Assembly (NCBI GenBank): GCA_964006375.1
Contig: OZ023262.1
Coordinates: 55,069,366 to 55,133,365, forward strand
Reading direction: 5' to 3'
DNA from: Tillus elongatus
Taxonomy: Eukaryota; Arthropoda; Insecta; Coleoptera; Cleridae
DNA length: 64,000 nt
Position 1 is the first letter of the stretch. Each line of letters begins with the position of its first letter. Shown piece after piece: positions 1 to 14,716 of this stretch. Under the pieces are notes generated by a model, which saw only the letters and a program-made list of their open reading frames with translations, was not told the origin of the DNA and ran no database searches. Position numbers and translations under genes: made by a program.

Positions 1-1741
<1,741 letters not shown>

Positions 1742-2725
1742 TGTTGACGCTAATTGCAGATTATCTGTTCAACAGACGACATTTTATATCATTTAAACGT
1801 TATGTTTCAGATAAAATAGTCGCCACGACCGGCGTCGTAAGGGTCTATACTAGGCCCTTTGTTGTTTAACTTGTTCATTAACAATTTTCCATCAGCTCTT
1901 TCAGTTGACTGTCTTCTCTATGCTGATGATCTAAAGATTTTCACTGAGACTGAATCCATAACTAATTGTTCCGATACTGGAGCAATCGCTTCATAAAGTG
2001 CAGAGCTGGTGCAGGGAGAACGGGTTCAGTTTAAAATCTTAACAAGTGCAACATGGTGATTTATGCTCTTAAGCAGGCACCAATAGTTTGGTTACAGAAT
2101 TAATAATAAGCTGCTATCCAGACACGAATCATTCCATGATCTTGGAGTTTTTTTGACTCTATCTCTTGTACTTCATGTTGAGCAAGTTGTGTCAGGACCT
2201 TAGGATTTGTCTTTAGAAGCTGTAGGGATTTTTCAAACAGCAACACACTTTAAACTCTTTATAATGCTTTTGTTAGGCCAAAGCTTGAGTATGCTTCTCT
2301 CGTTTGTGCCCCTGGTTATCTGACGCACAGTGACGAGGTTGAAAGAGTTCAGCGAGCTTTCTCAAATGTCTTGCCTTTCGTCATGATGGTATTTACCTGC
2401 CCATAGGGTTTTCATCTGAGGCACTGCACAGACCGTTTTTCCATTTGCAATCTGGGTTGTCGCCGTGACTTTGCTGCACTTCAGCTTCTCCTAAAATTAC
2501 TGAGAGATACAGTAGATTGTCCTGACTTACTCTGCACCTTTAGCTTTAATGTGCCAAGATTGTGTTCGAGACATCCAATGTGCGTTCATCTCTCAGTGGC
2601 GCAAACCAATGTTTTGTGGTTTTCACCACTCTATTGTATGTGTGATATATGGAACAAGTATTGTGATGAAGTTGATCTCTTTTCTTGCACCCTGAGCTTG
2701 GTAAAAAACATGTTTTATCTTAGAT
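1742..2725 (+). pseudogene. Decayed Jockey-like non-LTR reverse transcriptase fragment
   Basis: Conceptual translation across several frame changes gives the central and C-terminal part of a non-LTR reverse transcriptase. Visible pieces are a YLFNRR-type segment near 1755, LGPLLFNLFIN near 1850 (RT motif before the catalytic loop), and YADD near 1919, the catalytic motif. A SLK.NKCN-like thumb segment follows. About 2555-2700 matches the C-terminal tail of Jockey-type ORF2 proteins (RHP...SPL...WN). There are many in-frame stops and frameshifts, and endonuclease and ORF1 are absent, so this is a 5'-truncated dead copy. The family is assigned from recalled motif resemblance; clade confidence is moderate. 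Confidence 0.7.
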
Positions 2726-2779
2726 TTGGATATATATTTTGTCATTACTTTTAATGTTGATTGTTATATTGTCTATCAA

Positions 2780-2782
<3 letters not shown>

Positions 2783-2857
<75 letters not shown>
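2783..2857. repeat. (TA)n microsatellite
   Basis: About 37 perfect TA units directly downstream of the decayed reverse transcriptase fragment. It may derive from that element's A/T-rich 3' tail, which is inference. Confidence 0.95.
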
Positions 2858-2859
<2 letters not shown>

Positions 2860-4348
2860 GTACTACCAAACCTTTTTATGATAGTGATTGCCAACACGTA
2901 AGTCAATGTCATATGTTAATTTCTTCAACAGAAAAGGACAGTATTTGGCAATTTTTTTTAAACTTTTGAATTGAGATTTTGATCTACAAAGTTCCTATAT
3001 TAGGGGTTTAATACGTCTTGCAAATAAAAGAAGAAATACTATCAATAATCCAATTTCTGGAAGAAGTTTCACTAGGTTGTATTATTTACCGAATGCAAAT
3101 TGTGCTGATGTGCCTGTCTGTAAAAACTTCTTAAAAAAAGATTTAACTGTCTATCAAGTCACTGTAGCAAAAAGATTAATATACTGCCATCTATTGAGGA
3201 GAAGAGTAAGATCACTTAGGTTGTTGTTGCCGTATATTATTTCAACTATGTAAGAATCTTTTCAGATAAAAACACAAGATGCCAATGTTTTCACTTAGGC
3301 GGGTGTTGCATTATACGCCTCAGTTGTATAGGTGTATTTGACCTTGGGTGAAATAGATTCATTTAAGTGTATAAAGTGAACAATACATTTGCCTTACTCC
3401 AGCACTTTCGTGTCATGATATATTTTTTACGGCCCCAAGCACAAATCTATATTTATGGTTATAGGGTAAGAATAATGTACATTTATAATAGTGCAATAAA
3501 GAAGTTTTATATTAAAATTATTATTATTTTAAAAAAATCGTGTTATAAAAAACACATATGTTTCTATACACAATTTAGTAATATAAACAAAATGCAGAAG
3601 GGAAACTGAGAAAGATAAAACACTTGTTGACAATACAAGATGAAATTTAGAGTACCAGAAAAATGACATCACAGCTTTATTTATTTAAAAGACCTAGAAT
3701 GTACATTAGTTGGAAACTGAAACAAAAAGCAGATTCACCACAAAAATAAGAGATGCGCCAGATGTGTATTTAGAAAACAAAGTTGTCTTTATCAGTAGCC
3801 TATGCTAAACTGACTATGGACAAAATTCTCCAATTTATACACTGTGTTTATAAAGCAACGCATAAATTCAATAAAATTGAAAGTGACCATTATTAAAGAA
3901 AATTCAAAAACCGGTCGATTTGTATTGTCAAAAACGAACTTTTTGATATAAAAATCTTACCCCTATCATCATAGCTCTTCAAAGGGTAAGCTAACACAAG
4001 CCTGTAAAGAATTACATAGTCCAATCTTGTGATACTGGTATGCTACTTATGATATGATACTTGAATATCTCAGTCTGTAAACAATGTTCAAAATGTTGGG
4101 CTTCTTGTACGAAAACAACCCCAGAGATTTGGTTGTATACTATGTCGTATCTGTAACAATTAACTGATGATAACAATTATTTGATGTGTGACATGTGTCA
4201 AAATCTAATCAAGCATAAGTTTGATAATTTTTTGTGATACAATCTACAGATAATAGTAGTAAATTTACGTTTTGGTTGTCATACAAAGTGAATAAGTATA
4301 ATTTTCAACTTTTGCTTTTTCAAAATAATTATAAAATTATTGGTAAAA
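2858..4348. other. AT-rich region with a possible transposon-protein relic
   Basis: No intact gene. Around 2990-3260 on the plus strand, a broken translation reads like an insect transposon-associated protein with an R(S/T)FTR.YYLP...VCK.FL pattern, which I recognise only loosely. 3280-4180 is AT-rich without recognisable coding. 4180-4348 may be the 5' non-coding part of the mariner-like element that follows, but I found no convincing terminal inverted repeat. Confidence 0.35.
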
Positions 4349-6702
4349 TGCATTTATCAATACCTCAAAGAATTGAAGTTCTAATGATGATTGGGTATGG
4401 TGAGAGGATCTGAACACAGACTGAAGTGTGTATTCTATTTAACACTAAATATCCGGACATGTCTATCAATTTTCCCATCAAGCGAGGGGTACCACAGGGG
4501 TCTATGTTAGGACCTGTATTGTTCATACTGTTTGTGAATGACCTGCCACAGATTAGAACTGGTATAACGTGCTATGCAGATGATACATCAGTGGCAGTCC
4601 TATCAGAATGCTTGGAAGGTCTAAAGTGTGAAATTAAAAATGGTATATCCACACTAAAAAAGTGGTTTGATGAAAATTCCCTTTTTCTTAATATAAATAA
4701 AACAGAAGTCACCTTATTTCATGCATCATACCTTGGTGAGAGTGTGGAAATTACATTGTTCGGTAACGTATCGCTCAGAAGCACTGAATCAGCAAGATTT
4801 CTTGGGGTTTGGTTGGATTCTAGACTTATCTGGAAGCAACAAGTAAGTTGCCTGGCATCAAAGTTAAGTGCTCTTTGCTTCCAGCTGCGTACACTGAAAC
4901 ATGAAGTTGGCATAAGAGACCGCCATTTTAGCATACAATGCCTACGTACAATCAATTATAAAATATGGCATAATTATCTGGGGAGATTCCACTGATATTC
5001 AAAGAATCAAGATATTGCAGAAAAGATGCATCAGAACTGTATTTGGTCGGGGGTACAACGAGTCATGTAAACCGGCATTCAGAGAGTATGCTATATTAAC
5101 TTTGACATCAATCTAACTGTTAGAATGTGTGGTTTTCAGGAAAAAATACCCAGAGTTATTTGAGAATCAGCACACAGAACATTATCATAATACTAGAAGC
5201 AAATATCTGATGCGGCAAGATTCAACAAGATTATCTTTAGTGCAACAAAGTGTAAAGGCAAAAATTATCAAAATATGTAACCATTTGCCACCAAATCTTT
5301 TTGTACTAGATATAAATAAACTAAAAAAGTACCTTAAAGTGTTCTTACTGGAAAGGTGTTTATATGATGTTGAGGAGTTCTTTGAAAAAACTTATTCGGC
5401 GGAAGACCTCAGTAGACACGCATAGGCAGTGTGTGTTTACTTACTAAATACATTTCTTGTCTTTTGATTTTATTTTCTGTTTGTTCTATGTTTGTGTCAT
5501 TTTATTTATACTTATTGTTTGTCTAATGAATAAATAGTATTCCTGTCTTTTTTTTGTGCTTTTGTTTATACAATTTGTTTTATTTACACAGCTTATTCTA
5601 TTTATGTTTTTACTATGTTCTTTTTTATATGATTATTTTTAGTGTAAATTTGTCTATAGAATGTTGACTTAAATTTTATGACATCTACTACATTGTATGT
5701 ATATGTTTGATCTGTCCAATGTACAGCAGCGGTATTAATGGAACTGAATGGATAAATAAATAAAATCAATCAGTAGTGAGTTGAATAGAGATTTCGAGAA
5801 CCGTCTAGCGTGAAAGATTTGCCAAAAAGAGGTCGCTGGTCTATAAGTGCAGAAGTGAAATTAAAGGGCTTATTGGCAGCGGATGAGTAGTAGTGTTCGG
5901 CAAATTGGCCGAGAAAAAGGAATTCTATTTCAGACTGCACATAAAGTATTAAAACTTGAAAAGCTTATAAAATACAGCTTTTGCAGGAGTTATCTGATGA
6001 CGTTTCAGAGAAGTATGCAGTTTTGTGTAACATTAATGGATAAATGTAATGATAACGCTTTGCAAGTACCGAACATGATGTTTTCCGATGAATCTACTTT
6101 TACACTACATGGAGAAGTTAACCATCAAAACCGCAGACATTGGGCAAGGAAAAATCCAAGATGAATGCGACAGAATCACACACAATATCCACAACAAATA
6201 AATGTTTGGGCGCTAATTGTCAGGAGTAGGATTATTGGTCCCTACTTTTTTTATGGAACTATAAATGGACCACAATATCTGCAATCTTTACAGCAATATC
6301 TCATTCCGACGTTATTGAACTTATTTTCTGATGGACACAATGCTGGTATGGTAAATCATAATTTGTGGTATGAACAAGATGGTGCCCCCGCACATTATCA
6401 CGTCAATGTTCGACAGTATCTGGATCAAGAATTTTCCAACAGATGGATTGGCAGGCGTGGTGCAATCGAGTGGTCAGCAAGATCACCTGACCTAACTCCC
6501 TTAGACTTTTTCTGTGGGGTCATTTGAAGAATGTGGTATTCAAAAGTAAACCAGATAATAATAACGAATTAAAAACAAGAATTAGAACTTAATGTACCAA
6601 AATTTCTCCGAAGATTATAAATAGAGTCCAACAAGAATTTCTTGACCGTTTGGGATATTGTCAGGCACAAGAAGGCGGACATTTCAAACATTTCATTAGA
6701 TA
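4349..6702 (+). pseudogene. Mariner/Tc1-superfamily transposase pseudogene (DUF4817 + DDE type), split by an insertion
   Basis: The N-terminal helix-turn-helix (about 4349-4464; QRIEVLMMIGYGER, then VC.LFNTKYP) resembles DUF4817. It stops at a 1.3-kb non-LTR insertion and resumes near 5771 with V(K)DLPKRGRWSISAEVK. The catalytic domain follows in several frames: FSDESTFTLHGEVN (first Asp, near 6083), YEQDGAPAHYHVNVRQYL (second Asp, near 6370), and ARSPDLTPLDFF (near 6478). These match insect transposases that insert into TA sites. Stops and frameshifts near 5785, 5885, 5985, 6163 and 6525 kill it. The reading frame ends about 6702. Termini were not resolved. Confidence 0.85.
4471..5764 (+). 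mobile_element. 5'-truncated non-LTR retrotransposon inserted in the transposase
   Basis: It contains only the 3' part of a reverse-transcriptase ORF. GVPQGSMLGPVLF, CYADDTS (catalytic YADD) and FLGVWLD lie in one frame to about 4995, then the ORF is broken. A C-terminal stretch with HYHNTRSK lies at 5129-5425. The 3' end is a short TAAATAAATAAA tail at about 5750-5764. The hexamer ATCAAT occurs on both sides (4465-4470 and 5765-5770), and joining the flanks restores the mariner-like transposase reading. This gives the order of events: transposase first, retrotransposon second. The truncated 5' end and A-rich tail are typical of target-primed reverse transcription. Confidence 0.8.
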
Positions 6703-6814
6703 AGATTGAACTATGTAATTGTTTATAGGCTTCACATGTGTTGGGTGTTACTGGTAATAAAAATGTTATTACTCACTTTATTTTATTCCTACAAAAAAAT
6801 TGGTGTTGCTGAAT

Positions 6815-7487
<673 letters not shown>

Positions 7488-8690
7488 AATTTTTTTAGCT
7501 AATTATTGTAGAACAAATTCGTTAATGCATTTTTGCATTTTTTATTTAAAACGTTTATAATAAAAAAAATCTGGACGCAGTAAGTGCGTTTTGGTAGCGA
7601 ATTTTCGGTAAATTTGCAGATTAGCTCCCGAACGCTTTTTAAAAAACTGTTTTCAGAAACCTGCCTAAGCCCCCCCCTGGATCCACAAAACCCAAGAAAA
7701 ATTTCTTGTTCACACCCCCCAAGGAAGTTACGAGACCAGGAGTGAATAGGGGTGCTGGGCGGGGTGGGTAGTAAAAAGGAAATATGAGCAGAAAATGCGA
7801 ATAAAACGGGCTTGAAAGTTGTCTTTTTCACATCTTGAAGCCATATCCCCCTTAAACCCTGCCTAACCTGCACAGTACCCCTATTCCCCCTAAACATTTC
7901 TTGTTTACACTCCCCAAGGAAGTTGCGGGACCAGGAGTGAGTAGGGGTGTATAATTTTTTTTAGCTAATTTTCGTAGAACAAATTCGTTAATGCATTTTT
8001 GAATTTTTTATCAAAATATGATGTGTTTGTAAGAAAAAGATCTAGACGCAGTAAGTGCGTTTTGGTAGCGAATTTTCGGTAAATTTGCAGTCTAGCCCCC
8101 GAACGCTTTTCAAAACACTGTTTTCAGAAACCTGCCTAGACCCCCCCCCTGGATCCACAAACCCCAAGAAAAATTTCTTGTTCGCACTCCCCCAGGGAAG
8201 TTACGGGACCAAAAGTGAGTAGGGGTGCATAATTATTTTTTTTAGCTAATTTTTGTAGAACAAATTCGTTAATGCATTTTTGTTTTTTTTTTATCGAAAT
8301 ATGATGCGTTTGTAACAAAAAAAACTGGACGCAGTAAGTGCGTTTTGGTAGCGAATTTTCGGTAAATTTGCAATTTAGCCCCCGAACTCTTCAAAAAACT
8401 GTTTTCAGAAACCTGCCTAGGCCCCCACCCCCCTGGATCCACAAATCCCAAGGAAAATTTCTTGTTCACACTCCCCAAGGAAGTTACAGGACCATGATTG
8501 AGTAGGGGTGTATAACTTTTTTTTTAGCTAATTTTCGTAGAACAAATTCGTTAATGCATTTTTGCATTTTTTATCGAAATATGATGCGTTTGCAAGAAAA
8601 AAATCTGGAGGCGGTAAATGCGTTTTGGTAGCGAATTTTCGGTATATTTGCAGTTTGGCTCCCGAACGTTTTTCAAAAAACTGTTTTCAG
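7488..8690 (+). repeat. Tandem array of about 280-bp units with hairpin motif
   Basis: Four units begin near 7488, 7950, 8228 and 8511 with a T-rich run then TTAGCTAATTTTCGTAGAAC. Spacing between later units is about 280 bp; the first unit is longer by about 180 bp. Each unit carries an ACGCA-GTAAG-TGCGT hairpin (7575-7589, 8046-8060, 8329-8343; degraded near 8608), a GCGAATTTTCGG box, and an AAATTTCTTG box near its end. The last unit is truncated at a TTTTCAG, directly against the retrotransposon starting at 8691. A related GC-richer segment lies near 42780-43100. No coding potential. Confidence 0.85.
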
Positions 8691-9074
8691 ACGGTGAAGG
8701 TGAAGATGGCTCCACGCTCACAGGTAGTGGAGGATCTGTCGAAGTAAATAGACACCAGCTTTTATCTGTTTGCAACATAAATATACGAAGCCTTAGAGGT
8801 AAAGGTGACTCGCTCTTGGTCTTTCTCCAGTCTCTTAACTGGCCTGAAGTACTGTGCATTACTGAGACTTTGTGCAATGAGGATGAACTTAAAATCCTGA
8901 ACATGGGATCTTACAACCTGGCTGACTATTCATGTCGGAGTGGATCAAGAGGTGTGGCCATTTATTTGAAAACAGGTTTGGACTTTCAGACTGTTCAGCT
9001 GAATATTAGAAAAGAGGACTGTGTGTTTGAATGTGCCTGTTCTGAACTTAGTTTAAAAATAAAAATATTTTAAT
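8691..9074 (+). pseudogene. Host retrotransposon, endonuclease N-terminal fragment
   Basis: An open frame (8618-9073) runs from the tandem array into the endonuclease start without a stop. NINIRSLRGKGD and LCITETLC carry the conserved Asn and Glu of the EEP (exonuclease-endonuclease-phosphatase) nuclease fold, and SGSRGVAIYLK is the usual following strand. The frame is cut at 9074 by the Polinton. The part encoded by the repeat before residue 25 or so is unlikely to be original protein. Confidence 0.8.
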
Positions 9075-9390
9075 AGTAGAGAGATAATGTCTGTTCTGGA
9101 ACGACCTTGAAGAGGAGGAGGCATTTTCAAGGTCAAGGCCAGCGATATATTTTCCCACGGCCAGGTGTATTTTTTAAGGTCAAGGCCAGATGTGTTTCTG
9201 CACGGTCGCGGCCAGCGATATTTTTTTTTAAGGTCAAGGCCAACCACATTTTCATGGTCACAGACACATTCAAGTTTACAAATTTATCCTTGAAATTTGT
9301 ATTATATATGTACAGGAGATATCTCAGGGAATTAATATTATTAGAATCCTCTATACAAGAGTTCGAGTTTATTTATAATAAAGTGTAAAG
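9075..9390 (+). repeat. Polinton left terminal inverted repeat (316 bp), preceded by TSD TTTAAT
   Basis: It matches the reverse complement of 28716-29180 from the terminal AGTAGAG to ATAAAGTGTAAAG. It contains alternating AAGGTCAAGGCCA and CACGGCCA/CACGGTCGCGGCCA modules at 9120-9255. The right copy is about 149 bp longer because it carries more of these modules. The 6-bp target duplication is at 9069-9074. Confidence 0.95.
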
Positions 9391-9483
9391 AATATTAGCG
9401 AGCGAGTTTTTAACATAAAAGAAAAGTAGTTTTTTTAAGTAGAGAGTTTTTAATTAGAGTGTTAAAATTTTTTTTTACAAAAA

Positions 9484-9801
9484 ATGAACGATGTAAGCAG
9501 TACCACCCCAACCACCATTGAAGAAGTCTTAAGCCGTATACAAGACAATTTACGTAGTGAAATTCTATGTTCAAGAATCATAGAAGATATGCCAGACGAT
9601 CAATGGGTTCAAGTTTGTATAAAATACAATCATCTGATGAAGATAATTAAAGCGTATAGAAGTGATCAAATTTGTAGTTGTCACTTTATAGAGCAACTAA
9701 GCCAGTCTACATTCCAGCATTTATTTTTTAATTATAAGGAGCATTTTACTAAGATGATTAGGAATTATCTTGCTGCTTGTGAAGAAAAAAGCGAAAATTA
9801 A
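9484..9801 (+). CDS. Unknown 105-aa Polinton protein (left terminal gene)
   Basis: It starts at an ATG 94 bp inside the left inverted repeat and is the outermost gene, reading inward. The protein is acidic at the N-terminus and mostly helical in appearance, with two Cys-containing spots (ILCSRII and ICSCHFIEQL). No membrane segment and no recognised domain. It faces the other outermost gene (28702 to 28262, minus strand), so both ends of the element carry an inward-facing small gene whose promoter would lie in or near the repeat. A role early in the element's cycle is possible but is only inference from position. Confidence 0.5.
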   Translation: MNDVSSTTPTTIEEVLSRIQDNLRSEILCSRIIEDMPDDQWVQVCIKYNHLMKIIKAYRSDQICSCHFIEQLSQSTFQHLFFNYKEHFTKMIRNYLAACEEKSEN

Positions 9802-9802
9802 T

Positions 9803-9878
<76 letters not shown>

Positions 9879-9980
9879 TAAATAGATTATACTTCCACAA
9901 TTCCTGTCTATTTTTTTGATCCATATATCCATATTAAAAATTCTAGATATCAATATCTATGTCTACATATTTTTAACAGA

Positions 9981-10057
<77 letters not shown>

Positions 10058-10716
10058 GATGAATGCTTCAAGTTTGTGAAAAATACAGCGACCCTACACA
10101 TGATTGCCATAAGAATACTGAATCTGCATTATATTTAAGGATACATGCTTTTTAATCAAATAAGTATATATTTATTTTTTGGAGTGCTTAAATTAAAAAG
10201 CTTCAGGCTATCTCTGTAGAATCTTGATACTACATGCATCTGCCTCAATACCATATAAAGAGTCCCATAATCACCTCCATAAATGGATATGAAAAAAAAA
10301 CCTTCGCTTGCTACAGATAATCATCGAATACCCATATAAAAATTATTCACATTGGATCGTGTACACGTACCTAATATGGTGGATTTTAAGTGGCAGATTA
10401 TACCTATATAAAGCAAGCTCTAAGGATTCCAATAAACTGCATCATTATAGATGCAGGTAACTGTTTTAAATTACCATCATTTATGTATAGCTCCAGACTT
10501 GTATATAATGAATGCTAATAACCATAAAGCCATATATAGAAAGCCTCGTTGACTCATTGAATATCTATTACCGGTCAGATAACCATGGAAATATTTACTG
10601 GCCACCACTACTTTAAAAAACCTTGAGAATACAAGCGTATATATATATAAAGGAGCGAATGCATATCGACAATATAGTTCTTAGCATAGCGATATTGAAA
10701 GCTAGTGAATAAAAAA
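9802..10716. other. Non-coding AT-rich region with two (TA)n tracts
   Basis: (TA)n tracts lie at about 9806-9872 and 9985-10053. Between 10250 and 10660 there are several TATA-like words (CCATATAAAG, CCTATATAAAGC, TATATATATAAAGG), the last about 70 bp before the next ATG and a plausible promoter for it. No coding ORF recognised. Confidence 0.5.
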
Positions 10717-11442
10717 ATGTCAAAACCGTGCCTCTGTGGAGGAATATTCAAGTGTCGATATTGTCTTTTGTCTCCGAGCAAGAGACCAATCTTAGAAAAG
10801 ATATTAGAAAACCCCAAAAAAATTAAATTGCCTTTCGATTGTGAAGAAAATTGTTTAAATTGTCATCCAAAGGTAAAAGTTTTACAAAACATTGTTTTAC
10901 GACCACCTTTGGAAGAGATCGGTATAATTGAAAACGCACCAGGTCCAAGTTCTGCGCCAGATTTATTTATCGATGCTGCCTCTACTCAATTTATTGATCA
11001 GAGTCAACATCAACAAATGAATCACATGCCATTACTGGATGGTATGGAAGCTCCTGTGCCTGCTGAAAATGACATTAATTTAGCCAGAACACCTTCTCCG
11101 CAGCTAGTGGCATTTTCAGCAAGTGTAAGAGCAGACATGTCACCTGCGGAAAACATAGACGTTCCCACTCCCGCTGAAGATGGCCAATCATCTTCAGCAG
11201 GAGTGAGAGTCGACAGAGACTTGGGGGATTTTTTGTCGGTTGATGATGATGATGCTATGTTATCTAACATATGTGATTCTGTGGAAGCTTACATTGCTGG
11301 TGACTATGATGCTTATTTGGCTAGCATGACTATAGCTGTGGAGGCTTACATTTTTGATGCACCATCTTCACAACCAACATACATTACGGAGACAATGCAA
11401 CATCTCCAAAATTTGGCGGACATGCTAAGGTCTCGACGGTAG
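10717..11442 (+). CDS. Unknown 241-aa Cys-rich, acidic Polinton protein
   Basis: The first ATG is at 10717 (MSKPCLCGG). A GTG four codons upstream is in frame but unlikely as a start in a eukaryote. The N-terminal 45 residues hold CLCGG, CRYCLLSP and CEENCLNCHP, enough Cys and His for one or two zinc-binding sites. The middle (about residues 75-170) is low-complexity, Pro/Ala/Ser-rich, with repeated PAEN/PAED words. The C-terminal third is acidic (VDDDDAML, then DAYLASM). This layout, a zinc-binding head and an acidic tail, would suit a regulatory or DNA-associated protein, but I recognise no family. A TATA-like run lies about 70 bp upstream. Confidence 0.6.
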   Translation: MSKPCLCGGIFKCRYCLLSPSKRPILEKILENPKKIKLPFDCEENCLNCHPKVKVLQNIVLRPPLEEIGIIENAPGPSSAPDLFIDAASTQFIDQSQHQQMNHMPLLDGMEAPVPAENDINLARTPSPQLVAFSASVRADMSPAENIDVPTPAEDGQSSSAGVRVDRDLGDFLSVDDDDAMLSNICDSVEAYIAGDYDAYLASMTIAVEAYIFDAPSSQPTYITETMQHLQNLADMLRSRR

Positions 11443-14192
<2,750 letters not shown>

Positions 14193-14490
14193 AAAATAGT
14201 TTTATACAGAAATAATGATGCTTCAGAGATTTTTTATTTTATTTAACGATTAGAATGCGATTAAAGAGGTATTTATTACAAGTATTTAAAACCGATAACT
14301 AAAATAAAACCACAAATATTTTTTGTGAAGCAATCATTTGCGCTATTTGTGAAATGTTATTTATAGATATAAAAGTAAGGGATCACTGTCAGTTAATGGG
14401 AAGCTTTAGAGGTGCGACGGCACCTACATTAAGTTTAAAACCCCTTTGCAAATACCATTTTCATATAACTTGAAAAAAAATTTATAATGC

Positions 14491-14534
<44 letters not shown>

Positions 14535-14535
14535 T
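14193..14535 (+). pseudogene. Degenerate duplicate of part of the Polinton DNA polymerase gene
   Basis: 14193-14490 matches the polymerase gene at about 16395-16720 in order. Shared words are TTTTATAC.GAAATAATGATGC, AAGTATTTAAAACCGATAA, AAGTAAGGGATCACTGTCA, TTTAGAGGTGCG and AAAACCCCTTTGCAAATACC. It has deletions and stops and cannot encode protein. A run of about 44 T residues (14490-14533) follows. The segment covers the zinc-binding insert of the exonuclease region. Confidence 0.9.
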
Positions 14536-14716
14536 GCCAAATTTTTAATAAAGACAACAATTTTTTTTTGTCTAATAAAAATTGTTTCTATTGTAGAAAA
14601 CAAAATGGCGAGCGAAGATTATACACCTCCACGTGGTGCCGCCGGATAACTCAAAGATATAATCACAATGAGTATTTAGTGAGTGATTTTGTTGACTTCG
14701 GAATCAGTTTATCAAC

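Noticed and set aside
10250..10660. Array of regularly spaced promoters
   Set aside because: Several TATA-like words occur, but in such AT-rich DNA this is expected by chance; only the one nearest the ATG was kept as plausible.
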